Below are positions 47,213 to 57,954 of a stretch of 64,000 nt of DNA, one piece after another. The DNA comes from Candidatus Riflebacteria bacterium HGW-Riflebacteria-1 (GTDB taxonomy: Bacteria; Muiribacteriota; Ozemobacteria; Ozemobacterales; Ozemobacteraceae). The notes beneath the pieces were generated by a model. That model saw only the letters and a program-made list of their open reading frames with translations. It had not been told where the DNA came from and made no database searches. The position numbers and the translations under genes were made by a program. The stretch spans positions 369,154 to 433,153 of the forward strand of contig PGYB01000003.1 of the NCBI GenBank assembly GCA_002839445.1. Reading direction: 5' to 3'. Positions within the stretch are counted from its first letter, which is position 1, and every line of letters begins with the position of its first letter.

Positions 47213-47948
47213 GCGCAATTATTCAGTTATCGGCGTTGTTCCGGCCCGACTGGCCTCAACCAGGCTGCCGGAAAAAATGCTGGCCGACCTTGAAGGAGAA
47301 CCGCTGGTGGCAATGACCGCACGTTCAGCCATGAACAGCGGCGCTTTCGACGAGGTCGTCGTGGCCACTGATTCGCCCAAAATTGTCGAAGCCGTCGAAA
47401 AGTGCGGTTTCAAGGCCTACCTGACCGACCCGCAACTGCCAAGCGGCACCGCGCGTGTCGCGGAAGTCGCGCGCCAGACCGCCGCCGACGTCTATGTAAA
47501 CATTCAGGGCGATGAACCGCTGATCGACGGCGAAGGCTTGCGCCGCACAGCTGAGGCATTTGCTGACCCGGCGGTTAACATGGCTACGCTGTGGTTTCCG
47601 CTGCAGCCCGAAGATGAAAACAACCCCAACGCCGTCAAACTCGTCGTCGACTGTAATGACGACGCCATTTACTTTTCACGCAGTATTATTCCGTTCCCGC
47701 GCAGCTACGAACGCTTCGCGCCGCGCAAGCATGTCGGTGTCTACGGTTACCGCCGTGACACTCTGCTGCAGCTGACGGGTCTGCCGGCCTGCGATCTCGA
47801 AAAGGTCGAGAGCCTCGAGCAGTTGCGCGCGCTCTATCACGGTATCAAAATCAGGGTTCTGCCGGCAGCACGGGATTCTATCGGGGTCGACACGCTGACC
47901 GACCTCGAACGCGTCAGAGAAGAATTGCGCCGCCGACGGGAAAGATAA
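47202..47948 (+). CDS. kdsB: 3-deoxy-manno-octulosonate cytidylyltransferase
   Basis: 248 residues. The N-terminal [19 protein letters not shown] motif binds CTP, and NIQGDEPLI and [15 protein letters not shown] are diagnostic of KdsB. It activates Kdo as CMP-Kdo for lipid A. It overlaps the GmhA-RfaE2 gene by 11 bp, giving a small LPS operon. Confidence 0.94.
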   Translation: MANKRNYSVIGVVPARLASTRLPEKMLADLEGEPLVAMTARSAMNSGAFDEVVVATDSPKIVEAVEKCGFKAYLTDPQLPSGTARVAEVARQTAADVYVNIQGDEPLIDGEGLRRTAEAFADPAVNMATLWFPLQPEDENNPNAVKLVVDCNDDAIYFSRSIIPFPRSYERFAPRKHVGVYGYRRDTLLQLTGLPACDLEKVESLEQLRALYHGIKIRVLPAARDSIGVDTLTDLERVREELRRRRER

Positions 47949-48338
47949 AGACAGGAGCCTCGCACTAAGGCACAGAGGCACTAAGAAGAGAAGAATAGGA
48001 AAGGCAGAATCCGCAGATTGCACAGATTGGCGCAGATTTGTAGTAGAGTTGAGCAGGCCGAGCTGCTAATTGCTGGTGCTAAGAAGGCAGTTTCTGCTAT
48101 GCCAGGTTAAGAAGAATTGCTCGCACTAAGGCACAGAGACACTAAGAAGAGAAGAATAAGAAAGGCAGAATCCGCAGATTGCACAGATTGGCGCAGATTT
48201 GTAGTAAAGTTGAGCAGGCCGAGCTGCTAATTGCTGGTGCTACGAAGGCAGTTTCTGCTATGCCAGGTTAAGAAGAATTGCTCGCACTAAGGCACAGAGA
48301 CACTAAGAAGAGAAGAATAAGAAAGGCAGAATCCGCAG

Positions 48339-48393
48339 TCGCCCACAGGAGGTGGGTGATACTTGGGCGCATCAGGAAAGAAGCGCCCGGGTG
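48339..48393. repeat. 55-bp double-hairpin element inserted in array unit 3
   Basis: It begins TCGCCCACAGGAGGTGGGTGA, an 8-bp stem hairpin, and ends with a GGGCGC/GCGCCC hairpin. Flanks are CCGCAG on the left and ATT on the right, and uninterrupted units read CCGCAGATT. Confidence 0.8.
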
Positions 48394-48555
48394 ATTGCAC
48401 AGATTGGCGCAGATTTGTAGTAGAGTTGAGCAGGCCGAGCTGCTAATTGCTGGTGCTACGAAGGCAGTTTCTGCTACGCACAGGTTAAGAAGAATTGATC
48501 GCACTAAGGCACAGAGGCACTAAGAAGAGAAGAATAAGAATGGCAGAATCCGCAG

Positions 48556-48610
48556 TCGCCCACAGGAGGTGGGTGATACTTGGGCGCATCAGGAAAGAAG
48601 CGCCCGGGTG
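48556..48610. repeat. 55-bp double-hairpin element inserted in array unit 4
   Basis: Identical by eye to the copy at 48339-48393 and at the same position within the unit, which suggests the unit was duplicated after the element arrived. Confidence 0.8.
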
Positions 48611-48681
48611 ATTGCACAGATTGGCGCAGATTTGTAGTAAAGTTGAGCAGGCCGAAGACAATTACGAGAACGAACCTTTGT

Positions 48682-48760
48682 CATTCTGCGCGTAGCGAAG
48701 CGGAGTCGCAGAATCCATGACTTTACCGGCATTCTGGATCCTGCGACTACGCGCAGGATG

Positions 48761-48762
<2 letters not shown>
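48682..48762. repeat. REP-like palindrome
   Basis: CATTCTGCGCGTAGCGAAGCGGAGTCGCAGAATCCA and TGGATCCTGCGACTACGCGCAGGATG arms, in the same orientation as 46047-46123. Confidence 0.75.
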
Positions 48763-50589
<1,827 letters not shown>

Positions 50590-51002
50590 CGAAAAGAGCC
50601 TCGCACTAAGCCACCAAGGCACAAAGAACCAGAGCAGAAAAAAAGAAAGACAATCCACAGATTACGCCGATTCCGCAGATGGCAGGTCAGCTAAAACCCG
50701 CAGCAAATCTGCGTTATCTACGGATTCTCTTTTATACCGTGAGATCCTGCGACTTCGCGCAGGATGACGGTTATCTCTTTTCTTCTTCTCTGTGTCTTTG
50801 TGCGAGATCTTGCGGATGCTCTTCTGCACTATGAGATCCTGCGACTTCGCGCAGGATGACGGTTATCTCTTTTCTTCTTCTCTGTGTCTTTGTGCGAGAC
50901 ATTCTGACTTCTTCTGACTTCTCTTCTTTGCGGCTCCGTGGCTTTGTGAGAGATCTGCGGATGTTTTTTCTTCTCTGCGGCTTTGCGGCTTTGTGCGAGA
51001 TC
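50590..51002. repeat. Intergenic repeats between convergent pyrG and ptsI
   Basis: 50599-50730 has a CGCACTAAGCCACCAAGGCACAAAG head and inverted CCGCAGAT-type units. Then a 67-bp direct repeat occurs twice (50741-50807 and 50833-50899). Each copy contains a short hairpin GATCCTGCGACTTCGCGCAGGAT followed by CTCTGTGTCTTTGTGCGAGA. Diverged copies of the latter continue to 51001, reaching the ptsI stop codon. Confidence 0.75.
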
Positions 51003-52712
51003 TTAGAGAGGAAAGTTTGCGCGCAGGAAGGCGCGGCAGTCGCCGTCGTCGGGCGGGTTGAGCAGCATGGACTGCACGACAGCGCGGGCCTGCTCGCGGC
51101 TGATCTGCGGGATCAGAGCCATGATGTTTTTGAGGGCGGCCGGGCGCATGCTGAATTCGTCGACGCCGAGGCCAAGCAGGGCGACAAAGCCATAGGGGTC
51201 AGAAGCCATTTCGCCACAGATGCCCACCTTGATGGAGTGGCGCTGCGCCTCATTGACGCAGAGACTCATCAGACGCAGAAAGGGCAGACTCATCATGTCG
51301 GCAATGCCGGCCAGCTTCTCGTTGGTGCGGTCTACCGCAAAGAAAAACTGCAGCAGATCGTTGGTGCCAAGGCTGATATAGCGGGTGTAACGCGCGATAT
51401 CGGCGAGCATGAATACGGCCGAGGGCACTTCGAGCATGATGCCCCATTCAGGAACCTTTTCGGGCTTCACTTCAGCGACAATGCGGCGGTAAAGCGCGTC
51501 GATTTCGGCGAGTTCTGAGAGCACGGAAACCATCGGAAAGATAATACGGCAATTACCGGCCTGGGCGGCGCGAATCATCGCGCGCAGCTGCGGTTCGATA
51601 ATATCGGGCCGCGACAGCGAAAAACGCACGGAACGAAAACCCATCGCCGGGTTTTCTTCGTGTGCGAGCGGAACATAGCGCAAAGGCTTGTCAGAGCCGA
51701 TATCGATGGTGCGCAGCACGGCCATTTTCGGGGCGGCCGTGACGACGCGCGTGTAGACTTCGGTCTGAAACTTTTCCGAGGGCAGATCGACGCTTTCCAT
51801 GAAAATAAATTCACTGCGAAACAGGCCGATACGCTGCACTCCCAGCTGCTCAAGAGCAGGCAGCTCTTCACTGCGCACGATATTGGCAGCAATATTCAGC
51901 CGCCAGCCATCAGCGGTGCGATCAGACAATACCTTGTCCTGGCCTGTTTTCTCTAAACTATCGTTAAAACGAGCTATTTCGGCGACATCGGGATTAAGCA
52001 CGAGCCGGCAGTCGCGGCGGGTGTCGAGCATTATCAGGTCACCGGTTCTGGCGACCAGCGAAAAATTGCTGAGTCCGAAAACCGATGGAATTGCCAGTGC
52101 GCCGGCAAGAATGGCAACATGCGAGGTGGCGCCGCCGGTATCGAGGCAGATGCCACGCAGCTGGCCCTTGGCAAAATCAAGCATTTCGCTGGGCGTGACT
52201 TCCTGGGCTACCAGCACGTAAGGTTCATCGCCGATTTCGGCAGCAGGGCCCTGCAGACCCATGAGATGCCGCAGCAGACGGCCGCCGACGTCCTTGATGT
52301 CGATCGCGCGCTCGCGCAGATAAGGGTCTTCTATGGCTGAGAACGCCTTGTGCAGCTGGTCGACGGTATCACGCACGATGCTTTCGACGTTGACCTTCTC
52401 TTTTTTGAGCTTTGCCACGAGTTTTGGCCCGAACTGAGGGTCTTCAAGCATCAACAGGTGCGAGTCAAAAATGGCAGCGTATTTTTCGCCGTGCCGCTCT
52501 TCGGCCTTGCGTCTGAAGGCCTGAATATCAGCCGCGGTCATTTTAACCGCCGCGTCATAACGTTCGAGTTCAGCGTCGATCTGGTCGTCGCTGATTTCGA
52601 CGCGTTTGACCTCTATGCGTTTACGAAACACATAGGCGCGCGCCATGCAGGCTCCAGGCGAGCCGACAATGCCTTTGAGAATGACCGACTGCTTTTCCGG
52701 GGCTTCTGACAT
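51003..52712 (-). CDS. ptsI: PTS enzyme I (phosphoenolpyruvate-protein phosphotransferase)
   Basis: 569 residues from ATG 52712, one base after the HPr stop, with GAGGAAA inside the end of the HPr gene as ribosome site. The N-terminal HPr-binding domain is followed by the phosphohistidine domain with GGATSH (H198) and the C-terminal PEP-binding TIM barrel with the active-site Cys in GICGEMASDP. It transfers phosphate from PEP to HPr. It is the last gene of the operon. Confidence 0.95.
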   Translation of the reverse strand: MSEAPEKQSVILKGIVGSPGACMARAYVFRKRIEVKRVEISDDQIDAELERYDAAVKMTAADIQAFRRKAEERHGEKYAAIFDSHLLMLEDPQFGPKLVAKLKKEKVNVESIVRDTVDQLHKAFSAIEDPYLRERAIDIKDVGGRLLRHLMGLQGPAAEIGDEPYVLVAQEVTPSEMLDFAKGQLRGICLDTGGATSHVAILAGALAIPSVFGLSNFSLVARTGDLIMLDTRRDCRLVLNPDVAEIARFNDSLEKTGQDKVLSDRTADGWRLNIAANIVRSEELPALEQLGVQRIGLFRSEFIFMESVDLPSEKFQTEVYTRVVTAAPKMAVLRTIDIGSDKPLRYVPLAHEENPAMGFRSVRFSLSRPDIIEPQLRAMIRAAQAGNCRIIFPMVSVLSELAEIDALYRRIVAEVKPEKVPEWGIMLEVPSAVFMLADIARYTRYISLGTNDLLQFFFAVDRTNEKLAGIADMMSLPFLRLMSLCVNEAQRHSIKVGICGEMASDPYGFVALLGLGVDEFSMRPAALKNIMALIPQISREQARAVVQSMLLNPPDDGDCRAFLRANFPL

Positions 52713-52713
52713 T

Positions 52714-52986
52714 TCAGGCCATTTCCTCGCCGAAGCCACTCTCGATCAGCGATGCAAGAGCGTCAACTGCTTCATGCTCATCGCTGCCGTCAGCGGTAAT
52801 GGTAACCCGCTGTCCAGGGCCGGCGGCGAGCATCATGACACCGAGAATGCTCTTGGCATTGATTTCGGTGTCTTCCTTGATCAGCTGGATTTCGGACTCA
52901 AACTTTCCGGCCAGCTTGACCACCAGTGAAGCCGGGCGCGCGTGCAACCCGAGCTTGTTTCGAATTTCGACTTCTTTTCGCTTCAT
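52714..52986 (-). CDS. ptsH: PTS phosphocarrier protein HPr
   Basis: 90 residues. H15 lies in LGLHARPAS and is phosphorylated by enzyme I. S46 lies in AKSILGVM, the position phosphorylated by HPr kinase in Firmicutes and several Gram-negatives, so regulatory phosphorylation is possible; no hprK gene is in the window. It starts 9 bases after the IID gene. Confidence 0.95.
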   Translation of the reverse strand: MKRKEVEIRNKLGLHARPASLVVKLAGKFESEIQLIKEDTEINAKSILGVMMLAAGPGQRVTITADGSDEHEAVDALASLIESGFGEEMA

Positions 52987-52995
52987 GCTAGTTCC

Positions 52996-53787
52996 TCAGA
53001 TCAGAATACCCCAGTGGTAGAGCACCAGGGCGCAAACCATCAACAGAAATGAAATCAGCAGCACGTCGATACGGGCGCGATAGGCGGTAGTGCCCAGCGC
53101 AACCAGCAGCAGCGCGCCGATTCCCTGTACAACTTTTTCACCAAAATAGAAATATTCGAGAGGCAGATTAGTCAACAGGAAGGGCGTATGCAGGTTGACG
53201 TGATTCGGGATCAGGTAGGCGAGCAGTACCAGCGTGCCATAGCGCAGGCCCTGCCGGATCTGCGGGAACTGGAACTGACGCAGCGACCTGATAATATGCG
53301 TGCCTTCGCGATAGCCCCAGTATATGCCGAAGAACCTGAAATAGAGATGCGGCAGGTTGTAGAGCGCAAGAAAGATCAGCGGTGTCATGAGATAATTGCC
53401 GAAAGCAAAGGTCAGCGCCGCTGCCGCAACGAACGGGCGCCAGCTGTCCCAGAACAGGCCGTCGCCGATAGCAGCGCAGGCTGTCATCAGGCCTTCCTTG
53501 GTGTCGTGAATGATGTCTTCCGTAATTTCGCCATGGCTCAGACGCTCTTCCAGCGCGAGAGTGACACCCATGACAATCGAGGCGAAATACGGGTTGGTAT
53601 TGAAATACTCAAGATGCCGCAGATAAGCGGCTTCGCGCGCCGGACCGGGTTCGTGCAGGCGATCGAGACCGGGTGCAATGGCGTAGAGAAAGCCCATGTT
53701 CATCATTCCGCGGTAGTTCCAGGATGACTGCAGGAAAAAGCTGCGAAAAGCGATTTTGGCAAGCATTAAGCGCGGCAGAACTCTCAT
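52996..53787 (-). CDS. PTS mannose/fructose/sorbose family component IID
   Basis: 263 residues from ATG 53787, which overlaps the IIC stop by 4 bp. An upstream extension of the frame runs through IIC sequence and is rejected. The family features are the N-terminal SSWNYRGMMNMGFLYAI block, FFNTNPYFASIVMG-like region and AAIGDGLFW...PF. The C-terminal half holds the membrane helices. With IIC it forms the sugar-transporting membrane complex. Confidence 0.93.
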   Translation of the reverse strand: MRVLPRLMLAKIAFRSFFLQSSWNYRGMMNMGFLYAIAPGLDRLHEPGPAREAAYLRHLEYFNTNPYFASIVMGVTLALEERLSHGEITEDIIHDTKEGLMTACAAIGDGLFWDSWRPFVAAAALTFAFGNYLMTPLIFLALYNLPHLYFRFFGIYWGYREGTHIIRSLRQFQFPQIRQGLRYGTLVLLAYLIPNHVNLHTPFLLTNLPLEYFYFGEKVVQGIGALLLVALGTTAYRARIDVLLISFLLMVCALVLYHWGILI

Positions 53788-54578
53788 CTGGCGACACCTT
53801 TCCAGCCGTAGCGATAGAGCACAAAAAACGCTGCTCCGATTGCCAGCCAGATCTTGGCCGGAAGCAGAGTGAAAATGACGATGCCGCCGATCAACCAGCG
53901 CATCTCTTTGCGATCTTTGACGCACATGCTGGCCAGCACCGAAAAGCCGACAACCGGCAGCAGGCCCTGCACCACGATAAAACCGCTGGCGTGCTTGAAG
54001 CTCAGCGAACTGGTAAAGTAGCGCAGCGGCTCAACGCCGAGCCAGACCACGAGAAAGCAGAAAATGAACGCCTTGGTAAAGGTGAACACGCCGCCCATGG
54101 TATGCCCGAAGGCGATGGCCCAGAGCTGGTTGTCTTCGACTTTCTGGCTGACCCACGCGTCAATACTGGTATTAAGGCGGCGTACGAACATGTCGAGGCT
54201 GCGCCCGAGCAGGCCGAGCGCGACAGCGAGCAGCAGTGCAATAGTGTAACAGACTTCGCGTTCAGAATAGCTCTCGTAACCGTGCCCGGCGATAAAGCCG
54301 AGCGCGACGGAAAGCACCGAAGCCAGCGCCGCGTCAGGTGGCACGTTCATGCCGAGCGGCAGCTGCTCGATCCAGATCAGCTGCAGAATGGTGCCGACCA
54401 TCAGGCCGAGCTTGAGGCCGGCGGCGGCTTCGCCGAACATATTGCCGAGAAACAGCCCGGTCAAAGGGGCTGCCACGATCGGCTGCGAAATCATGAACTG
54501 CCAGGTTGCTGTCGAATCGAGGTCGACAATGCCGCCGATAAGGGCGATCAGCAAAGAGGCAGTAAGATGTTCAGGCAT
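53784..54578 (-). CDS. PTS mannose/fructose/sorbose family component IIC
   Basis: 264 residues from ATG 54578, chosen for GGAGA just upstream. Several membrane helices are present, with the family pattern GGIVDLDSTATWQFMISQPIVAAPLTGLFLGN and IWIEQLPLGMNVPPDAA. It forms the sugar-translocating channel. It lies 13 bases after the ABC binding-protein gene. Confidence 0.93.
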   Translation of the reverse strand: MPEHLTASLLIALIGGIVDLDSTATWQFMISQPIVAAPLTGLFLGNMFGEAAAGLKLGLMVGTILQLIWIEQLPLGMNVPPDAALASVLSVALGFIAGHGYESYSEREVCYTIALLLAVALGLLGRSLDMFVRRLNTSIDAWVSQKVEDNQLWAIAFGHTMGGVFTFTKAFIFCFLVVWLGVEPLRYFTSSLSFKHASGFIVVQGLLPVVGFSVLASMCVKDRKEMRWLIGGIVIFTLLPAKIWLAIGAAFFVLYRYGWKGVAR

Positions 54579-54591
54579 CAATGTCTCCAGT

Positions 54592-55869
54592 TCAGCGGCG
54601 GTTGTTCCATTCGGTGACAAAGTCGTTGAGTGCGTATTCAGGTGTGATATCGCCGTTCAGCACGGCTTTGAGTTTGTCGCCCAGCGGCGCGTAGATCTCG
54701 CCACGACGTGGACTGTTGATTATTTTGCGGCTCATCTGCAGCTGTCGGATAAAGGTCTGCAGATAAGGGTCACGCTTGAGTTCGGGCAAGGCAAAGACGG
54801 CGCGCCGCGCCGGCAGCCCGAAATTTACCATCGACAGCTGTTTTTGAACTTCGATGCTGTACATATACTTGAGAAAGCGCAGCGCCGCTTCGTGCGAGCG
54901 GCTGTTTTTGTTAATGACCAGTGTTTGACAGCCGGTTGGCGAATAAGAACCGTGCGGGCCTTCTGGGAGTTCGGCGATACCGAGGTTGCTGGTGTCGTCT
55001 TTGAAAGCGGCACCGGCCAGCACCGTTCTGATCGCCCAGGGTCCGGAAAAAATCATGCTGACCTGGCCGCCACCGAAGCTGTGCATCATGGTCTGGTAAG
55101 CGTTAGCGCGCAGGCTGACCGGCGGCACCGCCTTGAGGCCGTCTTTGAGATGCAGCATGAATTCCATGCTCTTGCGGGTTTCATCGGAATTGATGGCGAG
55201 ACTGCCGTCGGGCGCGAAATACTGACCGCCAAAGCCAAAGAGAAAGGGCTCAAAATACCAGCCGTTCGGGTAGATAAAAAAGCCGTAGCGGCCAAGATTC
55301 GAGTCGGTGAGCTTTTCGGCGGCGGCAGCGAATTCGTCAAAGTTGGTCGGTATCTTGACACCTTTTTCGGCAAAATGTTTCTTGTTGTAGAACAGGCCAA
55401 GACAGTCTACCGAAAGCGGAATCGCCCAGTATTTATCGTTAAAAGTGACAACACCACGCGCGATCGGCACCATGTCTTCGAGCTCATCCTTGATCTGAGA
55501 CTCTTCGAGTTCTCGCACCAGCTGTTTTGCCACGAAATCCTGCAGCCAGAAGCGATCAGCGCGCATGACATCGGGCCCGCCACCTTCGCTGACGCCCTGA
55601 ATGAACTTTTCGCGGCCTTTGTAAAAGTCGACCTTGATTTCGTTCACTTCGATATCAGGATTGGCGGTCATGAAATCGCGCAGCAGGTCGGGCATGATGC
55701 GGGCTTCGGCGCCTTCCATGGTGTTCCAGAATTCAAGAACAAGGCGGCCATTGCTGGTTGAGCCGCTGGTGCCGGAGTTGGCACAGCAGCCGGCCAGAAC
55801 GGCGAAAAGCAGCAGCAGGCCGCTTATAGCGACCGGCAGTGCGATACTTTTTCCCTTAAACTGGCTCAT
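54592..55869 (-). CDS. ABC sugar-binding lipoprotein (solute-binding family 1)
   Basis: 425 residues from ATG 55869; a longer frame would start inside the upstream hairpin. The lipoprotein signal ends VLAGC (Cys28). The mature part matches family 1 sugar-binding proteins: VLEFWNTMEG, a GPDVMRADRFW segment, LGLFYNKKHFAEKG and FGGGQVSMIFSGPWA. It would bind a sugar or oligosaccharide in the periplasm. Neighbours on both sides are PTS genes and an ABC ATPase; no ABC permease gene is present. Confidence 0.9.
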   Translation of the reverse strand: MSQFKGKSIALPVAISGLLLLFAVLAGCCANSGTSGSTSNGRLVLEFWNTMEGAEARIMPDLLRDFMTANPDIEVNEIKVDFYKGREKFIQGVSEGGGPDVMRADRFWLQDFVAKQLVRELEESQIKDELEDMVPIARGVVTFNDKYWAIPLSVDCLGLFYNKKHFAEKGVKIPTNFDEFAAAAEKLTDSNLGRYGFFIYPNGWYFEPFLFGFGGQYFAPDGSLAINSDETRKSMEFMLHLKDGLKAVPPVSLRANAYQTMMHSFGGGQVSMIFSGPWAIRTVLAGAAFKDDTSNLGIAELPEGPHGSYSPTGCQTLVINKNSRSHEAALRFLKYMYSIEVQKQLSMVNFGLPARRAVFALPELKRDPYLQTFIRQLQMSRKIINSPRRGEIYAPLGDKLKAVLNGDITPEYALNDFVTEWNNRR

Positions 55870-55884
55870 ATTCTTAAAATCGGA

Positions 55885-55910
55885 GAAGGAGGGCACAGGC
55901 TCCCTCCTTC
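55885..55910 (-). promoter_or_regulatory. Intercistronic hairpin between the ABC ATPase and binding-protein genes
   Basis: A 9-bp perfect stem, GAAGGAGGG (55885-55893) with CCCTCCTTC (55902-55910), and an 8-base loop. On the minus strand it lies in the 75-base gap between the ATPase and the binding-protein gene. No T-run follows, so mRNA processing or differential expression of the abundant binding protein is more likely than termination. Confidence 0.5.
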
Positions 55911-55944
55911 ATTCAGACAATCTATGCGGGCTTGCCGCGGGGTG

Positions 55945-57060
55945 TCAGTCGTTTTTGCGTTTGATTCGGATGGTGTCGGACTGCTTGAAGAGGTGGAGGC
56001 ACTTGAGCGGAATGTGCGCGGTGACCTGCTGGCCGACTTCGACCTTAACCGAGGGTTCGACGCGGGCGTTGATGCTGTGGCCGTTGCCGACGAGATACAG
56101 ATAGGTTTCGGCGCCCATCGGCTCGATGAGATCGACGCGGCATGGCAACTGCAGGGTCGGCAGGTTTTCGGGATTTTCGAGGGCAATGTGTTCGGCGCGG
56201 ATGCCGAGGAACATGTTGTCTTCGAAACCGCCGGCGAAATGCTCGTCGAGGTTGATCTGCCACTGGTGATCGTTGCCCTTGCCGTCTTTAGCGGGCAGAT
56301 CGAGGCCTTTGGCGCTGCGTTTAACCTTGACGATGTTCATCGGCGGCGAACCGATGAAAGTGGCGACGAAGACGTTGGCGGGGCGGTCATAAATGATGCC
56401 GGGCACGTCGTATTGCTGAATGATGCCTTCGTGCAGGAGAACGATGCGGTCAGCCATGGTCATGGCTTCGACCTGGTCGTGGGTAACGTAGACGAAGGTA
56501 GTCTTAAGGCGCTGGTGCAGCTTCTTGATCTCGGCACGCATCTGCACGCGCAGCTTGGCGTCGAGGTTAGAGAGCGGTTCATCCATCAAAAAGACTTTGG
56601 GTTCGCGAACAATGGCGCGGCCGAGGGCGACGCGCTGCCGCTGGCCACCAGAAAGCTGTTTGGGCAGGCGTTCGAGATACTCGCGCAGACCGAGGATGTC
56701 GGCGGCTTCTTCGACGCGGCGGTTGATTTCGGAGGTCGGGAACTTGCGCAGTTTGAGGCCGAAAGAGAGGTTGTCGCGCACGTTCATGTGCGGGTAGAGT
56801 GCGTAGTTCTGAAAAACCATGGCGATGTCGCGGTCTTTGGGCGGCAGGTTGTTGACCACGACGTCACCGATTCTGATTTCGCCGTCAGTGATGTCTTCGA
56901 GGCCGGCGACCATGCGCAGGCTCGTGCTTTTGCCGCATCCTGAGGGGCCGACGAGCACGACGAATTCGCGGTCGTTGATCTGCAGGTCTATGCCTTTGAC
57001 AGTCGCCTCTTTGGCGCCTTCGTATGTCTTAACTACCTTGGAAAAATTGATGGAAGCCAT
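55945..57060 (-). CDS. ABC transporter ATP-binding protein, UgpC/MsmK/MalK family
   Basis: 371 residues. Walker A is GPSGCGKST, the signature LSGGQRQRVALGRA, Walker B VFLMDEPLSNLDA, and the switch His lies in VYVTHDQ. The C-terminal TOBE-like domain (about 240-371) is typical of sugar-uptake ATPases, which often serve several permeases. Such a 'universal' ATPase could energise a permease encoded elsewhere. It lies 14 bases after the PTS IIB gene. Confidence 0.93.
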   Translation of the reverse strand: MASINFSKVVKTYEGAKEATVKGIDLQINDREFVVLVGPSGCGKSTSLRMVAGLEDITDGEIRIGDVVVNNLPPKDRDIAMVFQNYALYPHMNVRDNLSFGLKLRKFPTSEINRRVEEAADILGLREYLERLPKQLSGGQRQRVALGRAIVREPKVFLMDEPLSNLDAKLRVQMRAEIKKLHQRLKTTFVYVTHDQVEAMTMADRIVLLHEGIIQQYDVPGIIYDRPANVFVATFIGSPPMNIVKVKRSAKGLDLPAKDGKGNDHQWQINLDEHFAGGFEDNMFLGIRAEHIALENPENLPTLQLPCRVDLIEPMGAETYLYLVGNGHSINARVEPSVKVEVGQQVTAHIPLKCLHLFKQSDTIRIKRKND

Positions 57061-57074
57061 GTATTGTCCTCGCT

Positions 57075-57539
57075 TTAAAGTATATCACCTAACGGCAGTG
57101 GTTCGTTCTGGGGTGTGGGCTGGAAGACCGGGGCAACGCCCAGGTCAAGGATCATATTGAAGTAGCGGCGGTCTTCGTTGTCGACGTGCAGCGCTTCGAA
57201 TATTTCTTCTTTATCATCGCGGGAATGCATGCCGCCGACATTGAAGCGGCGCGGGGCGATGCCTTTCTGCAGGCATTCCCAGGCGTCGCGCGGCGAAGCA
57301 ACGAGAATGAAAGAATGTTCAGAGACTTCTTCGGCGGCGATTTCGGCGGTCGAGTAGAATTTGAGCTCGATTTCCAGCGGAATGCTGAGCGCCATGAGTT
57401 CCTGGCGCATGAAATCTTCGCTGATCTTGTCGTTGACCACCAGCAGGCGGTCGGGCTTTATTTCTGGAATCCAGCCAACAATGACCTGGCCGTGGATCAG
57501 CCGGTCATCAATACGTAGAAATGCAGCGGGTTTTGTCAT
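57075..57539 (-). CDS. PTS mannose/fructose/sorbose family component IIB
   Basis: 154 residues. The phosphorylated His is H16 in RIDDRLIHGQV, the diagnostic motif of this family. It accepts phosphate from IIA and passes it to the incoming sugar. It overlaps the IIA gene by 4 bp. Confidence 0.93.
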   Translation of the reverse strand: MTKPAAFLRIDDRLIHGQVIVGWIPEIKPDRLLVVNDKISEDFMRQELMALSIPLEIELKFYSTAEIAAEEVSEHSFILVASPRDAWECLQKGIAPRRFNVGGMHSRDDKEEIFEALHVDNEDRRYFNMILDLGVAPVFQPTPQNEPLPLGDIL

Positions 57540-57949
57540 GCTTTTTTTACAGCTCTTTTTTCGAAGAATTCTTTAAGGTTGATAATGCTTTTGCAGCCGC
57601 TTTCCTGGACCTTGCGGGCGAGTTCTTTTATTTCGGCGACTTCGCGGCGGCCGATGGCGTCGAGCAGCATCGGCAGGTTAACGCCGGTGATGACTTCGAC
57701 TTTTTCGTTTTTCATGAATTCGACACAGATATTGGTGGCGCTTCCACCCATGATATCGGTGAGAACGAGGCAGCCTTCGTTCAGATAGGGTTCAATCGCT
57801 GTTCCGGCGTTTTTTCGCAGGTCATCGAGCGAATCGCGGGCAGTGAAGGTCACCGCGTGCACGTTTTCGGGCGCGCCCATGATCAGTGACGCCGTCGCCA
57901 GCATCTGCTCAGAAAGCATCCCATGTGTGATAACTACTATACCTAACAT
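57536..57949 (-). CDS. PTS mannose/fructose family component IIA
   Basis: 137 residues. The active-site His is H9 in VVITHG, followed by the family region MLATASLIMG and LVLTDIMGGSATN. It receives phosphate from HPr. It follows the HutP-like gene by 5 bases and overlaps IIB. Confidence 0.93.
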   Translation of the reverse strand: MLGIVVITHGMLSEQMLATASLIMGAPENVHAVTFTARDSLDDLRKNAGTAIEPYLNEGCLVLTDIMGGSATNICVEFMKNEKVEVITGVNLPMLLDAIGRREVAEIKELARKVQESGCKSIINLKEFFEKRAVKKA

Positions 57950-57954
57950 TTTTC

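Larger units (their letters stand above)
47961..48655. repeat. Four-unit tandem array, 161-bp period, two units carrying a 55-bp insertion
   Basis: Units start at 47961, 48122, 48283 and 48500. Each has a CGCACTAAGGCACAGAG head, a GAAGAGAAGAAT stretch, a CCGCAGATTGCACAGATTGG block and a GAGCAGGCCGAGCTGC tail. Units 3 and 4 contain an extra 55-bp segment exactly at CCGCAG|ATT. The near identity of units implies recent duplication. Confidence 0.88.

Noticed and set aside
50856..51518. 220-codon plus-strand frame starting in repeats
   Set aside because: It begins in intergenic repeats and continues antisense to ptsI; no family similarity.
53673..54617. 314-codon plus-strand open frame
   Set aside because: It is antisense to PTS IIC and IID, with composition rich in His, Gln and Arg typical of a shadow frame.
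54349..55761. 470-codon plus-strand open frame
   Set aside because: It lies antisense to the ABC binding-protein gene and IIC, has no recognisable domain, and arises from codon usage in the opposite strand.
55924..56943. 339-codon plus-strand open frame
   Set aside because: It is antisense to the ABC ATPase, whose Walker A, signature and Walker B motifs prove the minus strand is coding.
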